From: Marinobacter litoralis | GTDB lineage: Bacteria; Pseudomonadota; Gammaproteobacteria; Pseudomonadales; Oleiphilaceae | Assembly (NCBI RefSeq): GCF_016427555.1 | Contig: NZ_JAELVS010000002.1 | Coordinates: 62,001-126,000, forward strand | Direction: 5' to 3' | DNA: 64,000 bases | Shown here: positions 9,149 through 18,412 of the stretch, piece by piece | Layout of the letters: each line of letters opens with the position of its first letter | How positions within the stretch are numbered: the stretch's first letter is position 1 | The notes under the pieces: model-generated | The model's input: only the letters and a program-made list of their open reading frames with translations | Database searches by the model: none | Told to the model about the DNA's origin: nothing | Translations under genes and position numbers: made by a program

Positions 9149-10111
9149 TCAGGCGGTTACCGGAACCCGATCGATCAGCCTTTGCAGCACGGCATCGGCT
9201 GTCATGCCTTCAGCTTCGGCCTCGAACGTCAGAAGAATCCGGTGACGAAGCACGTCAAAGGCCATGATGCGAATGTCGTCGGGGGTCACGTAGTCGCGAC
9301 CGTCCAGCCAGGCCAGTGCCCGGGCGCAGCGGTCCAGCGCGATGGTACCCCGAGGGCTGGCACCAAAGGCGGTCCAGCGAGCCAGTTCCGGGTCGAGAGC
9401 GGCTGCGTCACGAGTCGCCAGAATCAACGCCAGCAAATACTGCTCAACCGGTTCGGCCATGTAAATGTTCGATATTTCCCGCCGGGCTTCCATGACTTGA
9501 TCTTCCGTTAGACGAATGTCTACGTTCGGAATTCCCTGACGGTAGTCACTGCGGGCCAGGTGCAGAATCTCCCTTTCAGCTTCGGCACTTGGATAATCAA
9601 TCACCACATGCATAAGAAAGCGGTCGAGCTGGGCTTCGGGCAAGGGGTAGGTGCCTTCTTGTTCTATCGGGTTCTGGGTGGCCATAACCATGAACAGTTT
9701 CGGCAGTGCAAAGGTCTGCATGCCGACACTGATCTGGCGTTCACCCATGGCTTCCAGCAGCGCCGATTGCACCTTTGCCGGCGCGCGGTTGATTTCGTCG
9801 GCCAGTACCAGGTTGTGGAATATGGGCCCACGCTGAAATTCGAACAGGCCGGTTTCAGCCCGATAGATTTCGCTGCCGGTCACGTCTGACGGTAGCAGGT
9901 CGGGTGTGAACTGAATTCTGTGGAAGTCGCCTTCGATGTGGTCGGCAAGGGCTTTTACAGCAGTGGTTTTGGCCAGCCCGGGGGCACCTTCGACCAGTAG
10001 GTGGCCATCGGCCAGGAGCGCAATCAAAAGGCGGTCTACCAGCTTGTCTTGGCCGATGATGCGTTTTGCCAGTTGTGCTCTGAGGGCACCGAAAGTTTGC
10101 TGTAACGACAT
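9149..10111 (-). CDS. moxR: MoxR-family AAA+ ATPase
   Basis: 320 residues from the ATG at 10111; an upstream in-frame start would add a 32-residue stretch that looks non-coding. Walker A GAPGLAKT, Walker [12 protein letters not shown], sensor 1 [25 protein letters not shown] region and an arginine-containing lid at the C terminus (SPRGTI) are all present. MoxR ATPases act as chaperones for VWA-domain complexes. As first gene of the minus-strand cluster it probably opens the operon; the promoter region is the 166-bp divergent gap with gdhB. Confidence 0.92.
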   Translation of the reverse strand: MSLQQTFGALRAQLAKRIIGQDKLVDRLLIALLADGHLLVEGAPGLAKTTAVKALADHIEGDFHRIQFTPDLLPSDVTGSEIYRAETGLFEFQRGPIFHNLVLADEINRAPAKVQSALLEAMGERQISVGMQTFALPKLFMVMATQNPIEQEGTYPLPEAQLDRFLMHVVIDYPSAEAEREILHLARSDYRQGIPNVDIRLTEDQVMEARREISNIYMAEPVEQYLLALILATRDAAALDPELARWTAFGASPRGTIALDRCARALAWLDGRDYVTPDDIRIMAFDVLRHRILLTFEAEAEGMTADAVLQRLIDRVPVTA

Positions 10112-10277
10112 GACGTTTACTGCTCTTGGTTTTGAAGGTCCGCTGGCACCGTAGAAATAGTGCCTAAGTAGTTGCCGAAGTTTTGAGGGCGGGCCAGCAA
10201 AAATCAAGGGTTTGACTATGCTTATGTGACGATAAGTGGATTACGTTTCTTTCACACAAAATCATTTGAGGTCGGAT

Positions 10278-13200
10278 ATGAACGCGCTGACAATCGCCAG
10301 CAAAGAGCAGTTTTTTGATCAGTTGTCAGACGCCTTTGCACAAAAGATTGCGAAGAGCGAAGCGAAGAAAATTGCCCAGTTCGCCCGGTTGCATTATGCC
10401 CACATCCCGTTAGAAGAATTGGTCAGCCGACGATTCTCCGATACCTACGGTGCCGTTTTGGCTGCCTGGCAATTTTTGCAGAAGCGGACAGCCGACGAAA
10501 CGCCGGTGTCGGTATTTAACCCGGACCTCGAGAGTGACGGGTGGCAGTCCACACACACCGTTATTTTTATCTTGCATCCGAATATCCCGTTCCTGATTGA
10601 CTCCCTGCGTATGGCGGTCAACCAACGGGAAATCGGCACCCATTCTATCCAGCATTCGGTGCTGCAGATCGAGCGTGAGAAATCCGGAAAGCTCAAAAAA
10701 ATTCACGGTGCCAAAGAGTCCGCATCAGCAGATTATGAAGCGTTTATTGTGCTGGAAATTGACCGGCACACATCGCCGAAAGACCTCAGCAGTCTGGAGC
10801 AAAGCCTGCAAAGCGTGTTGCACGAAGTGCGCATTGCCGTAGAAGACTTCCCGATTGTGCAGGACAAGGTTGCCGGCATTATCAAAGAATTGGATGGCAC
10901 TACGGCGGGCATCAGTGCCGAAGACAAGAAAGAAGCCAAAGCGTTTATGAGCTGGCTGGCGGATGACCACTTCACCTTTCTGGGTTACGACGAATACGAT
11001 TTCGTCAAAGACAAGAAAGGGATGGTGGTGCAGCGCGTTGCCAACTCGGAGTTGGGGATCTTCCGCGTAAACAACGAACGCCCGGAGAAGGTACGGCTGA
11101 ACGAGTTGCCGCAGCGAACCCGCCACGCGATGACCCGCGCTGACGACATCTTTATATTTGCCAAGTCAGCCCAGCGCTCCCGTGTGCACCGCCCGGCTTA
11201 CCCCGACTACATTGCCGTCAAGAAATTTAACAGCAAAGGTGAAGTGGTGGGGGAGCGCCGCTTCCTGGGCTTGTACACCTCCAGGGTCTACAACGAGCGC
11301 CCGGACGAGATTCCGCTGTTACGCCGCAAATTCGATGCGGTTATGGACGGCTCCGGCTTCATGCCCAGCGATTATGCCGGTAAAGAACTGGTGCAGATTC
11401 TGACGCTGTATCCGCGGGATGAATTGTTCCAGATCGAAACCGACGAACTGCTGAAAGTGGCGAAAAGCATCCTGTACATACAGGAACGCCGGCGGATTGA
11501 GCTGTTTATGCGTGAAGACGTGTATGGGCAGTTCGTGACCTGCCTGGCGTTCTTCCCGCGAGACATCTACAACACCGAGCTGCGCATGAAAGTGGAGCAG
11601 GTGTTGATGGACCGGCTGGATGCCCACGACATCGAATTCGTGACCCACTTTTCCGAGTCTCCGCTGGCAAGGGTGCAGTTCACCATCCGGGTGCCTCAGG
11701 TTGAGAACCGTGATTTGCCGATAGCTGACATTCGCGATCAGGTGATTGATCTTGCCCAGTCCTGGCGTGACGGGCTCGACGTGGCGCTTACCGAGGCGTA
11801 CGGAGAGGAGTCCGGTAACGAGCTTTACAGATTGTGGGCGAGCGGGTTTCCGGCCAGCTACGTGGCCATGTTCTCGCCCCGACGCGCCGCAGTGGATCTG
11901 GAGCACATCGTCGCGGCTGTTCGCGAGAAAGACCTGGCGATGAGTTTTTACCGGGCGCTAGAAGAATCGGAAAGCAATCTGCATTTCAAACTTTTTTACC
12001 CGGATGAGCCGCTGCCGTTATCCGATGTGATGCCCATTTTCGACAATTTGGGTTTCCGTGTTATCGGCGAGCACCCGTTTGAGGTAACGGAACGTTCCGG
12101 TCAGACGGTTTGGATTCACGATTTTACCTTGCAGGCCTATACCGGAGAGTCGCTGGATATTCATCGTATCCGACCCATTTTCGAGGAGCTGTTCCGCCGG
12201 GTCTGGCATGGTGAGGCCGAAAACGATGCGTTCAACCGCATGATGCTGACCTCCTATATGGGGTGGCGTGAAATTGCCCTGTTGCGCACATATGCTCGTT
12301 ACATGCGCCAGATTCGTTTCTCGAACAGCCAGACGTTTATCTCCAACACCCTGGTGAATCATGTCGGTCTGACGAATACTCTTTTGGAGTTTTTTGAGGT
12401 TCGGTTCAACCCGGATCGCTATCAGAGTGCCGCGAAGTGCGAGGCTGCTCAGCAGAAGCTGGAAATCGAATTTCATGCCGGCCTGGACAACGTGGACAAC
12501 CTCAGTGAAGACCGGGTTCTGAGACTTTATCTGGAGTTGATGCAGGCAACCTTGCGCACCAACTATTTCCAGCCGGACGCAGAAGGCAACCCCAAGCCTT
12601 ACATCAGTCTGAAATTCGACCCGACTCGTATTCCGGACGTTCCCCTGCCACTGCCTATGTTCGAGATCTTCGTGTATTCGCCAAGGGTGGAAGGCGTGCA
12701 CTTGCGCGGCGGTAAGGTTGCCCGGGGTGGCTTGCGGTGGTCTGACCGCTACGAGGACTACCGCACAGAAGTGCTTGGGCTGGTGAAAGCGCAGCAGGTG
12801 AAGAACGCGGTGATTGTTCCGGTTGGCGCCAAAGGCGGCTTTGTCGCCAAACAGTTGCCTTCGCCCTCTGATCGTGAAGCATTTCAGGCAGAAGGCGTTG
12901 AGGCTTATAAAACCTTTATCCGCGGCTTGTTGGACATCACAGACAATCTGGTGGATGCCGGAATCCAGCCTCCCGAACAGGTTGTGCGGCACGATGAAGA
13001 CGACCATTATCTGGTTGTAGCCGCAGACAAGGGCACTGCGACCTTTTCGGACATCGCTAACGGCCTGGCGGCTGAATACGGCTTCTGGATGGGCGATGCC
13101 TTCGCCTCGGGCGGCAGTAACGGTTACGACCACAAGAAAATGGGCATTACGGCTCGCGGTGCCTGGGTGTCGGTGGAGCGTCACTTCCGGGAAATGGGCA

Positions 13201-15143
13201 TTAATCCCGCAGTCGATGAGTTCACCGCTATCGGCATCGGCGACATGGGCGGTGACGTATTTGGTAACGGCCTGCTGTGCTCCGAGAAAACCCGGTTGGT
13301 GGCTGCATTCAACCATATGCACATCTTCATAGATCCTAACCCGGATGCCGAAAAAACGTACAAAGAGCGTAAGCGACTGTTTGAAATGCCACGTTCGGCG
13401 TGGACCGATTTCGACACGAAGTTGATTTCCAAGGGCGGCGGGGTCTTTAGCCGTTCCGCGAAATCCATCTCCCTGACGCCTGAAATCAAGAAACTGCTTG
13501 GCATCAAGGCAGACAGTGTTCCGCCGAACATGCTGATTGGCCATATTTTGAAAGCCGAAGTAGATCTGCTTTGGGTGGGTGGCATTGGCACCTACGTGAA
13601 AGGCGCGTCAGAGAGTCACGCGGATGTTGGTGATAAAGCCAACGATGGCGTGCGGATCAATGGCGCAGAGCTGCGGTGCAAAGTGGTCGGTGAGGGCGGT
13701 AACCTCGGGTTTACCCAGCTTGGCCGGATTGACTATGCCCTGAAAGGCGGCCGTTTGAATACAGACTTCATCGATAACTCGGGTGGTGTGGATTGCTCAG
13801 ACCACGAGGTCAATATGAAGATCTTGCTCAACCGGGCCGTAGCTATGGGCGATCTGACCCAAAAGCAGCGCAATATCATGCTGGAAGACATGACCGATGA
13901 TGTGTCTGCGCTGGTCTTGAAAAATAACTATCGACAGACACAGGCGATCAGCATCGCCAACGAAGATACTTTCATTCGACTGGAAGAGTATCGCCGGCTG
14001 ATGAACTCGTTCGAAAACGAGGACAAACTCAACCGGAGTCTGGAATTCTTGCCGGACGACGAGGCATTGTCGGAGCGCAAACTCATCTCCAAAGGCCTGA
14101 CCCGGCCTGAATTGTCGGTGCTGATTTCCTACGTGAAGGGAGATCTGAAACAGACCCTGATAGACAGCAGCTTGCCGGACAACCCGTTGCTGGAAGGGGA
14201 AATGTACAAGGTCTTCCCGAAAGGGCTCACCAGTAAGTTCAAGGCAGAGCTGGCCGATCACCAATTGCGTCGGGAAATCATTGCCACACAGATCGCCAAC
14301 GACATGGTAAACCACATGGGGATTACCTTTGTTGAGCGGCTACAGCAATCGACCGGCGCAGATGCGGCGACCATTGCGCTGGCGTGGATCATTGCCCGGG
14401 ATGTGTTCCGCATTGATAACTGGTGGGACAGGATTGAAGCCTTGGACTACCACGTTTCCGCCAAGCTCCAGTTGGAGTTGATGCAGGATCTGATGCGCTT
14501 GATGCGCCGGTCTGTGCGTTGGCTGCTGCGCAACCGTCGGGCAGAGCTGAATATTCAGAGCCATATGGAGCGGTTTGCGAATAGCGTGTGGGCAATCACG
14601 TCAAATCTGCCGGAATACCTCGGTGAACAGGCCAAGGCGGACTGGGAGAAACGCAATTCAGAGTTGGTTTCAGAGGGTATTCCGAAAGACCTGGCGTCAG
14701 TGCTGTCCGGAACAGGCTATTTGTATTCGTCGTTGGGGATTATCGAAGCCAAAGAGACGACAAAAATGCCACTCAAGACCGTTGCGAACCTGTATTACGA
14801 TCTGGGTGACCGGCTTGATTTGAACTGGTTTGCCGACGCAATTGCGGCACTGACCCCGAACTCGCACTGGCAAGCTCTGGCGCGGGAAAGCTTCCGTGAG
14901 GACCTTGACTGGCAGCAGCGGGCATTGACCACCGGTGTGCTGCAACTCGCCGGCAAAGCGGAGAAGGTTCCGGCCTGCGTGCAGGCATGGGAAGAGAAAA
15001 ACCAGCATATGATTGAGCGCTGGAACACCATGCTGGCGGAGCTGAAAGGCGTAAGAGAGCCTGAATACGCCATGTTCTCGGTCGCTTTGCGTGAGTTGCT
15101 GGATCTGGCGCAGAGCACCCTGCACCAGCAGCCTGGCGAGTAA
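10278..15143 (+). CDS. gdhB: NAD-dependent glutamate dehydrogenase, large (180 kDa) class
   Basis: 1621 residues from the ATG at 10278, which has GAGG about 7 nt upstream; an earlier ATG at 10236 is in frame but has no SD. It catalyses oxidative deamination of glutamate to 2-oxoglutarate with NAD. The N-terminal 700 residues are the ACT-containing regulatory region of this class, the catalytic core follows with HLRGGKVARGGLRWSDR and VIVPVGAKGGFV (substrate-binding and catalytic Lys region), then the NAD domain with AIGIGDMGGDVFGNG, and a helical C-terminal domain. Length matches the Pseudomonas GdhB type. Monocistronic, with a hairpin terminator downstream. Confidence 0.95.
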   Translation: MNALTIASKEQFFDQLSDAFAQKIAKSEAKKIAQFARLHYAHIPLEELVSRRFSDTYGAVLAAWQFLQKRTADETPVSVFNPDLESDGWQSTHTVIFILHPNIPFLIDSLRMAVNQREIGTHSIQHSVLQIEREKSGKLKKIHGAKESASADYEAFIVLEIDRHTSPKDLSSLEQSLQSVLHEVRIAVEDFPIVQDKVAGIIKELDGTTAGISAEDKKEAKAFMSWLADDHFTFLGYDEYDFVKDKKGMVVQRVANSELGIFRVNNERPEKVRLNELPQRTRHAMTRADDIFIFAKSAQRSRVHRPAYPDYIAVKKFNSKGEVVGERRFLGLYTSRVYNERPDEIPLLRRKFDAVMDGSGFMPSDYAGKELVQILTLYPRDELFQIETDELLKVAKSILYIQERRRIELFMREDVYGQFVTCLAFFPRDIYNTELRMKVEQVLMDRLDAHDIEFVTHFSESPLARVQFTIRVPQVENRDLPIADIRDQVIDLAQSWRDGLDVALTEAYGEESGNELYRLWASGFPASYVAMFSPRRAAVDLEHIVAAVREKDLAMSFYRALEESESNLHFKLFYPDEPLPLSDVMPIFDNLGFRVIGEHPFEVTERSGQTVWIHDFTLQAYTGESLDIHRIRPIFEELFRRVWHGEAENDAFNRMMLTSYMGWREIALLRTYARYMRQIRFSNSQTFISNTLVNHVGLTNTLLEFFEVRFNPDRYQSAAKCEAAQQKLEIEFHAGLDNVDNLSEDRVLRLYLELMQATLRTNYFQPDAEGNPKPYISLKFDPTRIPDVPLPLPMFEIFVYSPRVEGVHLRGGKVARGGLRWSDRYEDYRTEVLGLVKAQQVKNAVIVPVGAKGGFVAKQLPSPSDREAFQAEGVEAYKTFIRGLLDITDNLVDAGIQPPEQVVRHDEDDHYLVVAADKGTATFSDIANGLAAEYGFWMGDAFASGGSNGYDHKKMGITARGAWVSVERHFREMGINPAVDEFTAIGIGDMGGDVFGNGLLCSEKTRLVAAFNHMHIFIDPNPDAEKTYKERKRLFEMPRSAWTDFDTKLISKGGGVFSRSAKSISLTPEIKKLLGIKADSVPPNMLIGHILKAEVDLLWVGGIGTYVKGASESHADVGDKANDGVRINGAELRCKVVGEGGNLGFTQLGRIDYALKGGRLNTDFIDNSGGVDCSDHEVNMKILLNRAVAMGDLTQKQRNIMLEDMTDDVSALVLKNNYRQTQAISIANEDTFIRLEEYRRLMNSFENEDKLNRSLEFLPDDEALSERKLISKGLTRPELSVLISYVKGDLKQTLIDSSLPDNPLLEGEMYKVFPKGLTSKFKAELADHQLRREIIATQIANDMVNHMGITFVERLQQSTGADAATIALAWIIARDVFRIDNWWDRIEALDYHVSAKLQLELMQDLMRLMRRSVRWLLRNRRAELNIQSHMERFANSVWAITSNLPEYLGEQAKADWEKRNSELVSEGIPKDLASVLSGTGYLYSSLGIIEAKETTKMPLKTVANLYYDLGDRLDLNWFADAIAALTPNSHWQALARESFREDLDWQQRALTTGVLQLAGKAEKVPACVQAWEEKNQHMIERWNTMLAELKGVREPEYAMFSVALRELLDLAQSTLHQQPGE

Positions 15144-15166
15144 GAGCTGGCGCTATAGAAGCGGTT

Positions 15167-15208
15167 AAAGCCCTGATGATGCTGTGAAGGCAGACTCAGG
15201 GCTTTTTT
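15167..15208 (+). terminator. Intrinsic terminator of gdhB
   Basis: Perfect 10-bp inverted repeat AAAGCCCTGA / TCAGGGCTTT, closed by a 19-nt loop that holds a smaller CTG/CAG stem, and followed directly by a run of six T. It starts 24 nt after the gdhB stop. Confidence 0.9.
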
Positions 15209-15255
15209 CCGGTTAGCATACGTGCCTTTCAGCATCACCTTCAGGCCGGCTTGCC

Positions 15256-16311
15256 ATGTCTTCATTACCGAATACCCACGAAGTTCTCCTCCGAAATGCC
15301 CAATTATTGGACGGCCGCCTGGCCATATTGGGGCTTTCTGACCCCGGCCTGTTGCTGCAGTGCCCCTCCGCAGGGCTGGCGATGACAGAGCACGCGGGTG
15401 TCTACAAATCGATGGCACCCCACACAAAATGGCAACAGTGTTTTGGTTATGACACCGAGGGGCTGTCCGCCGGTGCATTTGACACGGTGATTGTGTTTTT
15501 GCCCAAAGCCCGTGCCGAGCTCACGCTGCGGTTAGCAATGGCGCAATTTCTTGGGCGTCAGGATGCAAACCTTGTGTTGATTGGTGAGAAAAAAGAGGGC
15601 ATCGCCGGCGGTTCCAAGCAATTTCTTCAAGCGGTTCCAGACGGTATGAAAATAGACAGTGCCCGGCACTGTCAGGTTTGGAGTGGAACCAACAGTCAGC
15701 CCAATGACGCGTTTGTGTTGGAAGACTATCTGGAATGGACACCGATCAACTGCGCCGGTGTTGAAGTGTCTGTAGCCGGTTTGCCGGGTGTCTTCAGCAA
15801 AGGGGAGCTGGATGGAGGCACACGGCTACTGCTTGAAAACCTTGCAGAGAAGCCATTGTCAGGCGAAAAAGTGCTGGATTTTGCTTGTGGTGCCGGCGTT
15901 ATTGGTAGTTGGCTTCAGGGCCATCGACGTGCTGCGGGGGTTGAGCCGGGTGTGGTCGATGGAGTGGATGTACAGGCACAAGCGGTAGCCTGCGCCAGAG
16001 CCACATACGAGAAGGCGGGAGCGTCTGGCGAGATATTCGCAGAAGATGGGCTGGCAGGCTTGAAGGGCCGCTGGCAGGCCGTCGTGACGAACCCGCCGTT
16101 TCATTCCGGGGTGAAAACCGACACCTCCATGACCGAACAGTTTATTCGGCAAGTGGCGCGGCATTTAGTGCCGGGTGGTGAGCTTCGTTTGGTGGCGAAC
16201 AGCTTCTTGCCCTATGAAGCGTTGATGCAGCAGTTCATCGGGCCCGTGCAAACTCTTGTACAAGATAAGCGATTTACGGTGTATCGCGCCTTCCAACGCA
16301 TGCCACGCTGA
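15256..16311 (+). CDS. rsmC: 16S rRNA (guanine1207-N2)-methyltransferase RsmC
   Basis: A 351-residue SAM-dependent methyltransferase that modifies G1207 of 16S rRNA. RsmC proteins have two methyltransferase-like halves; the N-terminal one here lacks SAM motifs, while the C-terminal half has [19 protein letters not shown]-binding [12 protein letters not shown], and the catalytic VTNPPFHSG (NPPF motif), then [14 protein letters not shown]. The last stretch distinguishes RsmC from RlmG. Starts at ATG 15256 after the gdhB terminator. An insertion ([10 protein letters not shown]) sits just after motif I, compared with the compact version I remember from E. coli. Confidence 0.9.
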   Translation: MSSLPNTHEVLLRNAQLLDGRLAILGLSDPGLLLQCPSAGLAMTEHAGVYKSMAPHTKWQQCFGYDTEGLSAGAFDTVIVFLPKARAELTLRLAMAQFLGRQDANLVLIGEKKEGIAGGSKQFLQAVPDGMKIDSARHCQVWSGTNSQPNDAFVLEDYLEWTPINCAGVEVSVAGLPGVFSKGELDGGTRLLLENLAEKPLSGEKVLDFACGAGVIGSWLQGHRRAAGVEPGVVDGVDVQAQAVACARATYEKAGASGEIFAEDGLAGLKGRWQAVVTNPPFHSGVKTDTSMTEQFIRQVARHLVPGGELRLVANSFLPYEALMQQFIGPVQTLVQDKRFTVYRAFQRMPR

Positions 16312-16328
16312 ATTTCAGGCATAAAAAA

Positions 16329-16344
16329 ACCCCTGGGGAGGGGT
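16329..16344. other. Short GC hairpin flanked by A-runs on both sides
   Basis: ACCCCT-GGGG-AGGGGT, 6-bp stem with 4-nt loop, with seven A before and six A after. For plus-strand transcripts it lacks the downstream T-run of an intrinsic terminator; read on the minus strand it is followed by seven T, but no minus-strand gene ends here. It begins 18 nt after the rsmC stop. Confidence 0.6.
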
Positions 16345-16368
16345 AAAAAAGCATGTGCAGAAAACGAT

Positions 16369-16463
16369 CGGTCAATCGGCAGGGCGCCGAACGTCTGACC
16401 GAAAGGGGTTTTCGGCGTGAACAAGGCTAATTTAGGTGTTTTTTCTAGAGTAAACAGCCTAAA
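16369..16463 (+). promoter_or_regulatory. Structured region ahead of rlmG with competing stems
   Basis: Several stems can be drawn. CGGTCA (16369-16374) can pair with TGACCG (16396-16401). CGCCGAA (16385-16391) can pair with TTCGGCG (16411-16417). CCGAAA (16399-16404) can pair with TTTCGG (16410-16415). These share bases and cannot all form at once. A separate A/T-rich stem, TTTAGGTGTTT against AAACAGCCTAAA with one bulged G, covers 16431-16463, 30 nt before the rlmG start. This could be a regulatory leader or an unidentified small RNA; no known riboswitch class was recognised. Confidence 0.4.
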
Positions 16464-16492
16464 AACATTATTTATCAGAAATTAGTGAGCGA

Positions 16493-17635
16493 ATGCCCGA
16501 GATGACCAGTGAAGTGCTTGAGATTGCCGGCCAGCGTTTGGCGATGAAGCGGCCCGGCAGTGAGGTCTCCAACCTGCGCGCGTGGGACGCCGCGGATGAA
16601 CTGCTTTTAGATGAAGCACTGAATCGGCTGACCCCGAAGCACCGTGTTCTTGTGATTGACGATGCCTTTGGTGCCTTGACCCTTGGCTTGGCGGATTATT
16701 CGCCGGTTTCAGTTTCTGATAGCGCTGCATTGAGTCAGGCTCTCAAGGACAATGCGCTCCGGAATCCGAACCTGCCGTCCCCATCCGTTCCAGCCAGCTG
16801 GCTTAATCCTCCCGAAGGACCGTTTGATCTTGTTGTCCTGCGTATCCCCAGGCAGGCTGAGTATTTGGCGTGGTTACTGCGTTGGGTGAATAGTCAGTTG
16901 GCGGAGGACGGCTGCCTGCTGGCGGGTGGTATGATTAAACATCTGCCGGAACGCAGTGTGGATGTGTTTGCGGGGGCGGTGAAGACAGAAACGGTGCTAC
17001 CGGCCAGAAAAAAGGCCCGGGTTGTGGTCTGTCGCCGTGGCAGCGAGACCCTGGAGGGCTGGCCTTCCGTCTGGAAAGGGTACCAGCAACACGGTGTGCC
17101 GGCGCCGGTCGAAGCCATGCCGGCGGTGTTTTCGAGAGAGCGCCTGGATATCGGTACCCGTGAACTGCTGCCATTGGTCGGGCCGGCGGTGCAGGTCCTC
17201 AAGCCTGAAGCTCGGATACTGGACCTTGCGTGCGGGAACGGCGTGTTGGGGCTCTCCGCGCTGGCGTGTCGGCCGGATGTTGCGGTGGATTTTAGTGATG
17301 TTTCGAGTCAGGCGGTGGCCAGTGCGCACCATAACCTGAGGCATTGTGCTTTTTCAGAGCGAGCACAATTACATCACAGTGACGGTGTGCCAACGGGCTG
17401 CGGTGAATTCCAGCTGATTTTACTGAATCCGCCTTTTCACGAGGGGGGCGTGGTGGGGGACCACATCGCTTTGAGGTTATTCAAACAAGCCGCGAAGCAT
17501 CTTGCCGCCGATGGGCGGGTATTGATGGTGGGAAACCGGCATCTTGGCTATCACCGCTCGCTCAAGCGGTACTTCCGTTCCGTGGAGCAGCGGGCGGCGA
17601 GCCCGCGCTTTGTGGTGTTTGAAGCTGCGCTGTGA
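16493..17635 (+). CDS. rlmG: 23S rRNA (guanine1835-N2)-methyltransferase RlmG
   Basis: A 380-residue methyltransferase, also built from a degenerate N-terminal and an active C-terminal Rossmann domain. Motif I is ILDLACGNGVLGLS, the catalytic motif is LLNPPFHEG, and the ending GRVLMVGNRHLGYHRSLKRYF is characteristic of RlmG (HLxYxxxLK) rather than RsmC. It methylates G1835 of 23S rRNA. The start has only a weak SD; an in-frame ATG lies three codons downstream. It follows rsmC on the same strand, separated by 181 bp of structured sequence. Confidence 0.87.
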   Translation: MPEMTSEVLEIAGQRLAMKRPGSEVSNLRAWDAADELLLDEALNRLTPKHRVLVIDDAFGALTLGLADYSPVSVSDSAALSQALKDNALRNPNLPSPSVPASWLNPPEGPFDLVVLRIPRQAEYLAWLLRWVNSQLAEDGCLLAGGMIKHLPERSVDVFAGAVKTETVLPARKKARVVVCRRGSETLEGWPSVWKGYQQHGVPAPVEAMPAVFSRERLDIGTRELLPLVGPAVQVLKPEARILDLACGNGVLGLSALACRPDVAVDFSDVSSQAVASAHHNLRHCAFSERAQLHHSDGVPTGCGEFQLILLNPPFHEGGVVGDHIALRLFKQAAKHLAADGRVLMVGNRHLGYHRSLKRYFRSVEQRAASPRFVVFEAAL

Positions 17636-17643
17636 TGGCCTGG

Positions 17644-18264
17644 TTAGACCGCCGTGGCAGGGCGGTCGTACCCCATGCGTGCCAGCGTATCGACGATGGT
17701 TTGTGTCTGGCTGTCCACTTCAATATTGACCAACTGGCCCTGCTCGATGGTGCCGAACGTTGTTGCCCGCAGCGTCTCGGGAATTAAATGGACATTAAAG
17801 CGGTTGGCTTCAACGTCACCAATGGTCAGGCTGGCGCCGTTGATGGCAACGAAGCCTTTCGGGAAGAGATACTTCATCCAATTTTCGGGTACTTCAAACC
17901 ACAGTGTGACGTTGTTTTCGGTGCGAACGATGTCTGCGAGTTTCGCGGTGGTGTGGACATGCCCACTCAACAGATGCCCGCCAATTTCATCGCCAATACG
18001 TGCCGCTCGCTCGAAGTTCACGTCGTCTCCGATATTAAGCGCCCCGAGGGTCGTTAGTCGCAGCGTTTCCTGCATCGCATCGAAATAGAGTTGCAGGCCT
18101 TCTTGCCGGGTTACCGTCATACACGTGCCGTTGATGGCAACGGACGCGCCAATCGTTACCCCGTCAACTTTGTCTTCAGGAAGTTCGATAACGAGGGTGT
18201 TCAGGCCCGGTGCTGTATGAATTTCGACTACTTTGGCAATGCCCTGAACAATACCGGTAAACAT
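17644..18264 (-). CDS. ribE: Riboflavin synthase, alpha subunit
   Basis: 206 residues from the ATG at 18264, which has AGGAGA upstream and gives the invariant family start MFTGIVQG; in-frame upstream codons look non-coding. The enzyme dismutates two 6,7-dimethyl-8-ribityllumazine molecules to riboflavin. The two lumazine-binding repeats are visible: residues 1-95 (MFTGIVQG, GHLLSGHVH) and 98-190 (the second VAINGASLTIGD unit). The gene stands alone here, apart from other rib genes, and no FMN riboswitch was seen upstream. It would supply FMN/FAD for the nearby NQR complex, which is an inference. Confidence 0.93.
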   Translation of the reverse strand: MFTGIVQGIAKVVEIHTAPGLNTLVIELPEDKVDGVTIGASVAINGTCMTVTRQEGLQLYFDAMQETLRLTTLGALNIGDDVNFERAARIGDEIGGHLLSGHVHTTAKLADIVRTENNVTLWFEVPENWMKYLFPKGFVAINGASLTIGDVEANRFNVHLIPETLRATTFGTIEQGQLVNIEVDSQTQTIVDTLARMGYDRPATAV

Positions 18265-18327
18265 AAACCGTCTCCTGAAGTGCGATGAATGGAGAAAGCA
18301 TACCGGTGGCGATGACGGTTGCCAAGA

Positions 18328-18351
18328 AGCGCCGCGGGAGAGGGCGGCGCT
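18328..18351. other. 8-bp inverted repeat between ribE and the divergent membrane protein
   Basis: Perfect stem AGCGCCGC / GCGGCGCT with an 8-nt purine loop. It lies 64 nt upstream of the ribE ATG and 62 nt upstream of the divergent gene. No T-run follows on either strand, so it is not a standard terminator. It could be an operator or a leader hairpin. Confidence 0.5.
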
Positions 18352-18412
18352 CAAGTTGTCATCGCTGTGGCCGATAACCTGACTAACCAAAGCATCGAAC
18401 AGTGGGAACCTC

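Noticed and set aside
12018..13544. 508-codon open frame antisense to gdhB
   Set aside because: It lies entirely within the conserved catalytic part of gdhB, has skewed residue composition and no family motif or SD. A by-product of codon bias.
16323..16350. Hairpin after rsmC as an intrinsic terminator
   Set aside because: On the plus strand the stem is followed by A, not T. It would end only minus-strand transcripts, and no minus gene is there.
18265..18412. Possible FMN riboswitch upstream of riboflavin synthase
   Set aside because: The gap is only 148 bp and none of the conserved RFN blocks is present; only one short hairpin is seen.
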